From contig NC_084460.1 of assembly GCF_027409185.1 (NCBI RefSeq), forward strand, positions 60,772,501 through 60,836,500: a DNA stretch of 64,000 bases. Reading direction: 5' to 3'. The notes beneath the pieces are model-generated. The model was not told where the DNA came from and ran no database searches. It saw nothing but the letters and a program-made list of their open reading frames with translations. Position 1 is the first letter of the stretch. Each line of letters opens with the position of its first letter. Below are positions 49,025 to 60,690 of this stretch, piece by piece. Source of the DNA: Cynocephalus volans. Its lineage: Eukaryota; Chordata; Mammalia; Dermoptera; Cynocephalidae. A program made the position numbers and the translations under genes.

Positions 49025-52000
49025 CTCGCCTTTAAGAAAGTTTCTATTTAAATTTCCATAATCATACTTTTATTCACTATCTCAGTTAGACAATGAACAG
49101 CAACAATAACAAAAAATTGTTTCATTGGTATTAAAGCTAGAGAAAACCTGCAAAATTACCCAGCCTTATAATTTTTACAGATGACAACACCGAGGCCTAG
49201 AAGGCTTAGGCCAGTGGTGGGAGGTGATCCAGATTTTCTTCCTCCTGATCCCATACTCTCTTCAACTAAGTATAACATCCAAATGAAGTGGCAGAATAGT
49301 TCCTTTCAACTATAAACCGACATTCATTTTCTCAACTATAACAGAGGATATTGTACTCCTTTCCATCTCTCAGAACTATACAAGAAAATAATATAGGGAT
49401 AAAATCTAAAAACAAATACATAAGTAAGAATTACCTCTTTTAACTATCTGAGAAGTAATCAGATGGATTCTGAAGACCAGATCCTGTTAAGACTAAAGGA
49501 ATGTGGCAACCATAACCTAACTGGACCAAAAGAAATTCCAAATTAATCTAACCATACTGATTTATTTTTAGAGGTTAAACCTTGAAGACAATAAATCCTG
49601 CATCATTTCTTAGCTAAATTACCTAGCTAAGCATCCCCTCAGGGTCCTAGCTAAATGAATAGTGACAAAATTAGCATCTCTTGGAGATAGGTAACATTGC
49701 TTTGTGGATTAACCTGTGTATAACACAGCCAAAAATAATGTTTAACCTATTACTTCATATCATTTATTTGCAGAAAGTAAGCATTAATTGTGCAATAAAA
49801 TTTATACTGAACAAGAGGTAAACAATGATTTCACTTATTCCACTTGATTATTCTTTCACACATTCATTTATGTACTCTCCCACTCATTCATTAATTCAAA
49901 CTGTGTGCATGATACCAACATTTATTGGGACCTTATTATGGTTGCTCAATGTCTGAAATATCACCAAACTTAACAAGGAGTGAACATTGGGGTAATATTT
50001 GTAGGATTACATAGTCTTGGAACAATAACTTCCAATAAAGTTAATACTTAGAATAAAAAAGTTTTCTGAATCAAGATTGAAATTAAGCTTAAAACAACAA
50101 CAACAACAAGAAAAACTCCACAAACTACTGCAGTTTTTTTAGAGACATTTCTCCACAAAATAAAAACAGAAAAAAATCCCCCATTTAAAAAATATGCTAA
50201 ATAACCGTGCTTGAAACAGCAAGGTACAGAAGAATGCAAACAAGATAATTTTCCTAACAAATGAAAAGATGCTTAATGTGTTTTTTTAAAAAGGTCTAGA
50301 AAAACAATGCAAATTCCTTAATAAACCCTAAAATTCTAAAAATAACATGAAAAATGGTTTAGGCTTAGGTATTTGGTGACCAGATGTTCTGGACTTACTT
50401 TTATAGATAGTGGAGCCTTCTTGTTCACTACTTCCTATCCCAGAACCGTGAAGTGTAGTGCAGTGAAGGCTAGAAGCCAGTGAGGGGAGAAAGTGTTTTT
50501 CACTCTTACCTAAGAGGAGGAGGAGGTTCCCTGATTTCTGTGAATTTCGATGTAAACTTTGTGCCCCTGTGCATTTTCTCATGACCTCACCCCTCCTCCA
50601 CAGCCTCCTCAGATCCTAAGAAACCTGTCATTCCACACAGGTAAACAGTTCTGCCTTAAGATAATGTATATGACCCCAAGGCTCGGTGAACAGTCTGAAA
50701 ACCAATACATATTGAGTTTTATTTGAAGGTCAGAAAATAGTGTTCATTTTCCCATTTTATTTTTCCTGGATCAGGCCATTATATGAACAAATCTTAAAAA
50801 ATTCTTTTATACATCACTTACAAAAAGTACCAAGATTTTCTAATACAGGAAGAAAAAAAGCAAACAAAGAATTCAAGTACCATCTTGTACAATATTAACA
50901 GTTGAAGAGCTGTTACTGAAGAAAATTAAACATTAACAACACACTCAGGCTACTTCCAGCCACAAGAACATGAAATTAACATATCAATTAAAGCAAAAAG
51001 TATGTGAAGCCATGGTCCATAGCCAGACACTTCAGTAGATAGTGAACTCAAGAATTTAAAAAATTAAGGAGCATAAGTAATTTGTGCACTGGTCAATAAA
51101 TATGCAATTTATTAGCATTATACTTTCCTTTTTTGCAAAGTGATTTTCACCATGATCCAGTAGTCAACATCAACTGGGAGTAATTACTATTACCATATTT
51201 GTCATCCAAATCTAGAAAGTTACATAAGTGAAAAACTACAGAATTAAATAGAAAGCCAGTTCCGGAAAGGGTACATCTCTAGGCAGCATTTTCACAAAGT
51301 ATGTTCCAAGCAACAACAGTGCACAGAATTGTGGCAAAGAGGTTCAGGGGTCAAATCCGTTGGGCAAGGCTGAATTTTAAAAATGAACAAGTTTCTTTCC
51401 AAGTCTGAGAGCGTTTAGAGCATGCAATATATATTACAAATCTGTTGGGAGAATATAACCATTAGTCTTTTCTCAGAGCACTTCAAGTCCATCAGAAGAC
51501 CAATTTGGGAAATATGAAATGCTAGCTGCTTATGCTGTCTGGCAATGAAAAACCTAAATTAAGGAGAGCGGACACCTCTAGGGAAGGTGATAGGGACTTA
51601 GGAGGGGCACACAAAATGGCATTTAACCATATCTGTAATGTGTATTTCATTTTAAAAATTCAGAATATGTAAGGATTTGATTAGAACTGAGTGGCAGCAC
51701 AGAAATATTTTTCAAATTTATAAAAAATTTAGAAATGTATGGTATCAGAAGAGGAGCCAGTAAACTGCAAACTCAAATGGAATAAAGTAGATGCATCATA
51801 AATTTGACAATCTCCTACTTAAGTCACACATTTAACTGGTATATGTCAAGACACACTGATTTCTGTAAGAAAAAAATAATTTGCATATAAAAATAAAATG
51901 GTTCCTACTGATTTGTACCAACTATTTATTTACAAGGAAGACCAACAAAAGCTGATCTAAAAGAAACTGTCAAGTAAGTGAGAAATTAAAATTAAGCATA

Positions 52001-52679
52001 CAACTCAGAAGATTAATGTCGTGTAACACAGAAGTACTTCCGGCATCAAAGTGAACAAATTCTTATGAATGTATATGAAATATAAAATTAAAAACATATA
52101 CAAGCATAAGTTTTGCTGACACATATCAGACTGCTGTTAAACTTTTATACAATAACGTGGGGATGGGTGTAAATGGGAAAGAGCACTATTTCCGCGAGCC
52201 AAGTTTGAAGACTGCATTTAGGAAAATCTTGAGAATTATGAAATTGAGAAAAACATTCAGGAGGTGATTGATACAACAGGAAAATCTACAATGTTTTTCC
52301 AAAACATTGCCTGAGTGTGTATAGAATGTGTGTCAACACTCTATATTCTTTAGTTACAATAACCAGAAAGAAGCATTTTGCAGTGTTTTGTGCCAAACAG
52401 CAAATTCCCCTTTGTTGGCTTTTTAAAAATTTAAGTCATTTTTTAAAAGGCTATTTTGGAGAGTATTCAAAGAAGATCAAAGGGAAGGAATGCAAAACCA
52501 AATATTCTTCAATCTTGTTGCTGTTGTACTCCTCCAGTTGCTTGCTGTTTACACCAATATCATAGAGCACTTCAGCCACCTGTCTGAGATGGGAGATAGT
52601 GGTATCTCACACACGTGCAGAAAGCAGCAAAGGTATCCTTTATAAGAAAGGGTGCACGGGGGTATAAACGTGAGAGAGA

Positions 52680-52680
<1 letters not shown>

Positions 52681-52761
<81 letters not shown>

Positions 52762-52774
52762 ACATGTAAAATTC

Positions 52775-52831
<57 letters not shown>

Positions 52832-52848
52832 ACATGTAAAATTCCATA
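52681..52848. repeat. GT microsatellite with a duplicated 70-bp unit
   Basis: A (TG)40 run at 52681-52760 and a (TG)26 run at 52779-52830. Each is followed by the same 18-base segment, cacatgtaaaattccatg or cacatgtaaaattccata, at 52761 and 52831. The start-to-start distance is exactly 70 bases. Such alternating purine-pyrimidine DNA can adopt Z-form. The CV/TH open frames across it are not genes. Confidence 0.95.
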
Positions 52849-53578
52849 GTCAGAGGTTCTCTAAGTAAATAATTCTGCAGTCACTCATAATTCAATAGCA
52901 ATACAGTGTGTCAAAGAAAAAAAGCATATAGTCATTACTTGAAAAAATTGAAAAATGTAGAAACCAAAAGAAAAATGTTTAAAAGATTGACGGGAGTCTG
53001 GCAATGCTGAGACTACCAGAAAGAACAATACCTATGCTACAATAATAATAATACAGTTATTAGTGCCAGCACATAATCTGGGTCAAGAATGAAGAGAAGC
53101 CATAACTGAAACCCTTAATAAGGAAGAAAAAGCAGAACCAAAAAGGAAAACAAAAGGCATTTTAAATGGCATTCTGGGGCACTTCTAGAGGAAGCCTTCC
53201 TTCTGAAAGCAAGGTAAAAAGGTGATGTGGTTGACTTTCAGTTGGCCAGATTAAGAATACATTTTTTTAAAGGTGAAACTTTAGATATATCATAGTCATT
53301 CACAGCATCAACTGCACTTTGAATCTGTGTTTTGCCACATTTTTAGTAAATTTGGCTCCCTGTAATTTTGTCCACCTATTTATAACTCACCTCTTGGAAG
53401 AAAGGCAACAATGGCAGTAACAAAAATTTACCTGTATCAGAACAAGATTACATGAACCCCTAAATACAGCTGGGAGTGGATGTCTGTCACATGATCCCTA
53501 GCAGGTCATTTAATTTCTAGTTATTACTAAGATTTTTTTCCTATGAGTAATCTGAGATGACACACACTCCAACTGGAT

Positions 53579-53646
53579 TTTTTTTTTTTTTTTTTTTTTT
53601 TGGGTGGCTGGCTAGTACAGAGATCTAACCCTGGACCTTGGTATTT
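53579..53646 (-). mobile_element. tRNA-derived SINE, truncated
   Basis: Poly-T then 'gggtggctggctagtacagagatctaaccctggaccttgg' on +, the 3' part of the monomer on -. The 5' half is missing. A weak direct repeat (caactggatt / caattggat) flanks it. Confidence 0.7.
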
Positions 53647-54463
53647 CAATTGGATCTGGATAATTATCTCCATTTTTGTTTCAAAGCAAAAATAAAATAA
53701 TTGAGAATACCTCAACTGGGAGCTGGTTATATCATTTAATTTCCATCATATTAAAAACATATTCCAAAGAAATACCTATCCATTTAGGCCATACTGATAT
53801 AAACAATTCAATAAATAAATAAATGGGGAAGACAAGTCAAATCTCTCATGCATAAAAACTCCAAATAACACTTATGTAGTTCCTTCATCCTGAACGAGGT
53901 GGAGTATAATTCCCCAGCCTTTAAGTGAGGGTGGTGCATCAAGACTTCATTCCAAAGAGCACAGTATGGAAAGAGGGGGAAAAAAATCTCTTCAACACAG
54001 TGGCTGCAAGAAGACAGTAGGACAAAATCCTGAAATCGCTGAAGCGGGGGAAAAAAAACCTCTGAATCTAAAATTCTCTATTCTAGCCAATGCCTTGTTA
54101 TAAGTGTAAGTATGAAATAAAAACATTTGAGAACTTTAAAAGTTTTTGCCCATAAGTTTAAGAAAAAAAGAAATAGAAATATCTTACCATTCTAGAAATG
54201 TGGAAACCAAGTAATACTTGTTAGGAAAATCCAAACCAGTTCAAATTAAACTTAATATATGATATATAATACCAGTATTTCCTTGTGGAGACGTTTAAAA
54301 TCTGCCATCTTTTTGTTCTTTATTAAATGAATGAATAATGAAAAGCCCAGAGAGCAAATAATAGATCTATACACATTAAACCAAAACTGTGTTCTTGGGG
54401 AAAACAGATTGTTTTATTCTGCTCTCCTCTTTGAGCAGTATCAGAGCGAATCACGATAATTCT

Positions 54464-54550
54464 TTTTCTTTTAGTCGTTGGCCAGTACGGGGATATGAAT
54501 CAGTGACCTTGGGGTTAAAAGACGGCACTCTGACCTACTGAGCTATGAAG
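54464..54550 (-). mobile_element. tRNA-derived SINE, monomer
   Basis: On + it reads 'agtcgttggccagtacggggatatgaatcagtgaccttggggtt' and ends 'ctgacctactgagctatg'. It is more diverged than the other monomers. Confidence 0.75.
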
Positions 54551-54759
54551 CACAATTCTTATTTCCACTTACAACCTACTATAAATCCCTCCCATAAGGG
54601 AATAACCAAGATATGAAATTAGCTTTGTCCAATAGGAGCACAAGTAGTGTCAAATCAATTACATTTAGAATCAAAAGAATGTTAGATATAATTTAATTCA
54701 AATAATTAATTTACTTTGTTCCGTGCTCGTATGCTATATAATGGTTAATAGCAAAATAT

Positions 54760-54930
54760 TTTGAGTAAACCAGATCTGTTTAAACCTCAGATGTCACTTA
54801 CTAGTTATGTCCTTATCCCCTGCTAAGACTTAATATTTTCATGTTTAAAATAGAGATCATTAGTCAATTACTGGGTTCAGGAATTAAATGAAATATGTGA
54901 ATCACTTCATATCACGCCTAACATGTATTT
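54760..54930 (+). repeat. MIR element
   Basis: 'cagatctgtttaaacctcagatgtcacttactagttatgtcc' followed by 'aaatagagatcattag' and 'attaaatgaaatatgtgaatcac'. Confidence 0.6.
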
Positions 54931-56165
54931 TGAACATCCAATGAATAAAAGCTTTCATTTTGATCCAATCTCTGCCCTGAAAAAGCTCACCATGGAGATA
55001 TTCCCACATAGATTTAGTTATCCAGCAAGCACTATTATTACTATGAACAGAGTATGGGAAAAGCAGAAAATGGCTCAATTTGAGAGCACTTCCCCAAAGT
55101 GAGACTCTGGTGAAACTGCTAAATCTCAGTTTTCTAAGGACCATTGAAAAAGGAAGATTGAGTTCTGACTACGAGCATCTAACCCAAGTATTAGACTTGA
55201 TATAAAGCCATTTCTCTCAGAACTGGAAAATGTAAAATGGGAGACAACTGTTACCTTCATTATTTTGACTATGTTTTAAGTAACTAAAAAAGACAGATAA
55301 TACTTTTGATGTTAATTATAGATTCCACTAGACTAAAATGCCATCTCCAATACTGAGAAGATACCAATCACTTTTTATTTATAATGTAGATGTTTTATAG
55401 TGAAGATGTTGGATGATTCTCTCCACATTTTCTCTATTTTTAAAGAGTATTAACTCATTTCTAGGGGGGGAAACCTATTTAAAAAAACACTAGTTAACCT
55501 TGATGGTCTTTGAGTTATTTTAATTGATCACTTACCTCTAAATCCCCCAATGCCAGATTACCTTATATATGATTAAAATTTTAATATGTAAGATTTCTTA
55601 AGAAAGGGAGAAATGATGGAAGTAGGAAGATTATCAGGAGGAAAGTAAGGAAAATAGTGTCAAGGTCACTAACATGAAAAGAGCATTGTGCCTTGGAATC
55701 AAACAATGATTTTAGTACAAGTGAAATGATGTATGCAAGCCCCTTCTTCAATTACTTTCAAAGGTTTACAGATGATGTATTTCCCAAAATTGATACTAGA
55801 AAAATTTTTAAAAACTTCAACCCATATGTGGGCATTCTCCAAAAATAAATGGGCTCATACTTATGAATAAACTAGAACAATGAAAAATGAAACCCAAAAT
55901 ACACAGGAGGCTGCAGCTGTTAGGCCTCAAAAGGCTGTAAGCTCAGTGACAGCCCAGTGACAAAGGCTGTTATGCAGTGATAAGGGTAATTACAGGACTC
56001 TCCACAGGGCAACTTGTCCAGGTGGCCCCTTCTGACTCCCTGCCTATATAAAACAACTGCCCTTAGTTAGAGCCAGACAACTGCTTTCCAAGCATAGCAA
56101 AAGTAAGTATGGAAAGAAACCCTAGAGCAGGATTTGAGGCTGGAGAGTAAAACAGTACAAAGCTG

Positions 56166-56306
56166 TGGAAAGATGACCCTGAAAGACGGAAAGGAAAAAG
56201 GAAAGATGGAGAGAAAGGGGAGGGGAGCGGAAAGGAGGAGGGAAAAGGAGGAGGGGAAAGGAGGAGAGGAGGAGAGAAAAGGAAGAGAGAGGAGAAAGAA
56301 AGGAGT
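56166..56306 (+). repeat. Polypurine (GGA/GAA) tract
   Basis: About 140 bases of almost pure purine on + (for example aggaggagggaaaaggagg). Mirror-like GA tracts can form triplex DNA. The open frames on either strand have extreme composition and are not genes. Confidence 0.9.
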
Positions 56307-56499
56307 TCCATCCAAGAGTGGAATAATGTTAAGCACTCCACCTCAAAACACATCCACTTATTTTGGCAACTGTGGCAGTTGCCTGTTTACTCCAAGATTA
56401 TCCTTCACAACCAACTCACTAAACAAATACACCCATGCACATCCACAGTCTACCATCTAGGAGAGGAGACTTTTAGGTAAGTGGATTTAACCAACTGCA

Positions 56500-57360
56500 A
56501 AAGAAATGCAAGACAGCTACTTATAACTAACCAATATACACCCCCCTTCAAATATTTGGGCAACCAAGGACTACTGGACATTTGAGAAAAATCAAACAGC
56601 AGGGAAGAGAAAGACCAGAAAAAAGGAACAGATTAAGTGACTCTAAGAAAAACAAATAGGAACAACAGATCAAACCAAACACCATACACATACAAATGCC
56701 TCAATTACCATGCTAAAAGTGTTAAGGGGTATGTTCTTTAAAAACAAAACAGGCCACTATGAAAAAGAAAAAGACCAGAGAACCACTAGGAGTTCTTGGA
56801 AATTTAAACATGCAGTTGATGAAATAAAAATTTCATCATAAGGACTAAGTAACAAATTGGGCAATACTAAAGATTAAATTAGTATTCTGAAAGATAAAAT
56901 AGAAATCTTAGAGGAAAGAACAGAAACACAAAATATAAAAGAAAAGGCAATATAAGGCAGATAGTGCCTAGAGGCCCAACATTCATCTAAGAATTCCATA
57001 AGACAAGCAGGGACAATGTGGAAAGAAAAAGAAAACGCTTTGAATGGAACAAAAATGAGACTGCAGATAAAAGCGTGCTAAGAAAGATGAAGTTTAAAAT
57101 ATTTACACCTATACCCACAGTTAAAAAAAAAAAAGTCAGAGAAAAAGAGATCATTTAAAAAACATTCAGCAAGAAAAACCGTGATAGATACAAAATAATC
57201 AGATCAGAATGGCATCTTGACTTCTCGTCAGCGAAACCGACACAAGATAATGGAGGCCTTCAAAATTCTGAGGGAAAAGAATCTCGAACCAAGAATTCAC
57301 AACCCAGATAACCCATGAGTCAAGAATGATGGCAAAGACAAGACCGTTCCAGAAACAATT
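56500..57360 (+). repeat. Old LINE-1 5' segment
   Basis: 'gcaatactaaagattaaattagtattctgaaagataaaatagaaatc' and 'ataatggaggccttcaaaattctgagggaaaagaatctcgaaccaagaattc' are the sense of the 5' region of old L1s, the part seen antisense at 4030-4330. Decayed, with no usable frame. Confidence 0.6.
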
Positions 57361-57377
57361 ATTTTAAAATTTACCTC

Positions 57378-57627
57378 CCCACCCGGGACTCCTGAGTCAG
57401 GGCAGTGGGGGCAGTGGGGTACCGAGGGCTTCAGCCACACCACCCAAACATCTGCATCAAGCCCAGCTGGAAGCCAGCCGGAAGGAGGAGAGTGACACCG
57501 GCCTTGACCACGCCCCTTCCTCCCCCTCCCACCCTATTTCCCCAACTGCTCTGCAACATCTTAGATTGAAAAAATATATATAAATGAATTTTTAAAAATA
57601 AAATAATTAAAAAACTAAAATTAAAAC
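57378..57627 (+). mobile_element. Unassigned retroposed segment with perfect target duplication
   Basis: A GC-rich block of about 180 bases (starting cccacccgggactcctgagt), then an A/T-rich tail from about 57567. The identical 12-bp repeat aaaatttacctc flanks it at 57366-57377 and 57628-57639. Target duplication plus tail is the mark of L1-driven retroposition. The GC-rich body does not match the tRNA-derived SINEs here or any family I recognise. It could be a piece of processed mRNA, a non-coding RNA or another SINE family. Confidence 0.7.
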
Positions 57628-58227
57628 AAAATTTACCTCTGAAGCACTGTTTCTGAGAAAAATTTTTGAAAATGTATTTTCAACTAAACTGAACAATATT
57701 AGCGGACTTAAAAGAGGAGGGCAAATAAATCCCAGTATGACTGCAGTCACAAGCACAGAAAACAATTAATCCAAATTAGAGCAGGAAGTCACAGAACTTA
57801 GTGAAGAATGCCTTCAAAAACAAAAGCAAAATTCATTTACTCAAATTGCGAAATTAAAAACCTAAAAATTTGCTATGATAAAGGTTTTAGTGACATTAAG
57901 AAAAAAGGGAAGGTAATAAAAAATTGCAAAAAAAAAAACTAAAGCAAACTGTGGCATTATTTTCAACAGTTGATAGGACAACAGATTTAAGAAAACATAA
58001 TCTTACTTGATCCTGACATTGTTCAAGCAAAACAACTTTTTTTCAACTGCTACATGATTATCATTTCTTCTCTAGGGCCTGTTTATATAAGTACTAGTTG
58101 GTTATATGATCAGTGGTATCATTCATAGTAGAAATGCTATTTTTTTGTTTTCATTTTGTTAATGTTAAGGGACGCCCCAACCCCTAATGACCTTAACAAT
58201 TTTTTAGAATATTAAAATAGGAAGAGA

Positions 58228-58400
58228 GGGCCGGCCCGTGGCTCACTTGGGAGAGTGTGGTGCTGACACCACCAAAGCCAAGGGTTCAGATCCCTATATA
58301 GGGATGGCCGGTTCGCTCACTTCAGAGAGCGTGGTGCTGACAACACCAAGTCAAGGGTTAAGATCCCCTTACCGGTCATCTTTAAAAAAAAAAAAAAAAA
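58228..58400 (+). mobile_element. tRNA-derived SINE, dimer
   Basis: A near-complete dimer: 'ggccggcccgtggctcacttgggagagtgtgg', B box 'gggttcagatcc', junction 'tatatagggatggccgg', then a second unit with 'gtcaagggttaagatcccctt' and an A tail. It is the best local copy for defining the tRNA-Ile-like dimer. No clear flanking duplication was found. Confidence 0.9.
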
Positions 58401-59169
58401 GTGAACTGAAGATAACTGTAGCTGAAGAACAGAATAAAAATGATTTAAAATACTTGACAATGTGTAAGTAAAGGGAGACAAAAGGCAGAGAAGTAGAAAA
58501 ACATTCAGAGGCATAGATTTTCTTCTGTAACCTAATGGTGAGTTGAGGAATATTGCCTGAAGTTGGTGTCCAAAAAAACCAAAGGTTTAAAAACATTTAA
58601 AGCTATAAAGCAAACCGTCAAAACAACTACAATTCATTAAAACAAAAACTAGGGGGTAGAAAGCATGGTTGGTGGTGTACGTACACTAAATTCCTCACTT
58701 TTCACAACAGGAAGTAAAGAGACACTGTCAGACAGATATACTAAGAAGCACATTATTTAAAATTCTGATAGTAACCACAGAATAAATAAAAACAAATTAG
58801 TTTTAAAAAAATTACCTCGGGAACAGTAAAGGATTGGCGGATTTTTACATTTCAAATGCCATCTATCTATGGTGTTAAAAAAAGATTTTACCATGTGTGC
58901 AACATTATTTTTTAAAAGAAGTTTAAAATTTTAAATGGTGATTTCCTAAAATATTAATCCTATGTTATCTCTAGAGTTTAGCTGGACTACATCATTAAAC
59001 TTCTTCATTAATGACTTCCAGGACAGTGAGGACAATTCATCTCCCAAAAGTTTAAATGTTCAACCCTTTGATCAATCGGGTCTGTTAGCAATCTAACCTG
59101 AAGGAAAATTTACATGAAGTGGCCCCAAATATAAAGGCACAAGGAAGCTTAGCACACAACGTTGTCTTG

Positions 59170-59600
59170 GCAAAAACCTTTTACAGATCCTAAAAGCCTA
59201 TCAATAAAGAATGGTTAAATAAATTACAGTAGATAAACACTCTGGGATGTTACCGAGCAGTCAAAAACACTGAGGTAAAAGGATATGGAAAGATGACCAT
59301 GATATATTGTGTAGTGAGAAAAGCAAATACTATATGAATATATGTAGTATGATCCTCTTTTATGTGGTAATTTTGAAAACTATCTTTTTGCCGCACAAGG
59401 CAATGGGTTCAATCCACAGCACCTCTGCCAAGAAAAAAAGAGAAAAAAACCTTTTTGTATATGTACAGGAATTCTGGAAAGATACACACCAAACAATATA
59501 ATAGTGCTTACCTCTGGATGTGAGATTGAGAAAGGGGAGGGGAAGATGTTGACTTTTTACTTCCGTTTGAACTTTTTCTGAATGTTTATTACCTTTGTAA
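59170..59600 (+). repeat. Old LINE-1 3' end, split by a small insertion
   Basis: 'gcctatcaataaagaatggttaaataaattacagtagataaacactctgg' and 'ggaaagatgaccatgatatattgtgtagtgagaaaagc', then 'gtgcttacctctggatgtgagattgag', is the 3' end of L1ME-type elements in sense. A roughly 60-base insert at about 59386-59450 has a B-box-like 'gggttcaatcc' and an A-rich tail and may be a truncated SINE. Confidence 0.6.
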
Positions 59601-60690
59601 AAGGCGGACATTCTCAAGAAAAAACTTCTATATTAATCCCATCCAATTCTTTCCTTACCTTCCCACCCCTCCATTCTCCCAACACTGTTGCACCACCAAT
59701 TTCAGCCTTCCACATAGCACATAGTGTGAATCCACCTGACAACTCTTTCCAATTCTTCCATGTGATACATAGAATTGTTGCTATGCATAACTAATGGAAA
59801 AAATGAGTTTCAGCGTGGCATTTACTCTTCAGCTTGATTGGTTAGGGAATGGCACTGCTAATGAAGCCAGGTTGCAAGTGAGATCTCCACATAGGTCAGC
59901 AATTGTCATGTAGTCAGCCTGCCTTTGTATTTATCATGTCATCTTCCTGATCACAGGACAAGACATAGAAAGATCAAAGTAAACCCATTTTAAAATACCT
60001 ACTGAGAGTGAGCTTCAGTGGCACAGTGATTATATTCTGAATAACATATATGTGTATATGTATGACGAAAGTTTACACATTTCTTCTGCCAATCGAACAC
60101 ACAGAAATCACATACTACTGATGCTTCCCAGAGAGAGAATGCTGGTGAACCAGGGATCAGCAGTAGCCCCTCTATGCTCAGTGGGACCAGTGTGATGTAG
60201 GGATGTGTAGGACCACAAAGTTCTGGTCTGTACTGTAATCTTCAGCCATCACACTGAACACAAAATCAGAGCAATGAGGCAGAGTGAAGGCTTCTCACCC
60301 TTAACTGTACATAAAGAATGATTTTTCTTTCACTACATATTTTTAGAAACAGAAACAATAAATGGAAAAAATCAAAGACGGTAGAAAAACAGACTAAATG
60401 AGGACTTACGATGCAACCAAAGTGCTGGTTATGTAAAGATTTCTAACATATGGTGTGTGTAATTTTGATCCAAATTAAAATGTCTATTAAAAATTTCCAA
60501 ATAATTCACACCACAAAAATATATCATTTTTTGCCTTTATATTTTTCAATATATAGTAAGCCTAGCAATGAAAAGAATATTCTGCTTTCAGTCTATAGAA
60601 TAACTCAGTCTTATCCTATACCATCAAATATAAATTTACATAACTAGAACTGAAAAAAGCAGCTAGTAGTTCTCAGGAAAGATTTAAACA

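Noticed and set aside
52681-52848. CRISPR-like repeat-spacer arrangement
   Set aside because: Only two copies of the 18-base segment, separated by GT microsatellite, in a mammalian genome.
52549-52849. Open frames coding for His-Thr or Cys-Val repeats
   Set aside because: Direct translation of the GT/CA microsatellite. Not genes.
56063-56460. Three open frames of 89-108 codons on both strands
   Set aside because: They cross the polypurine tract and owe their length to its composition.
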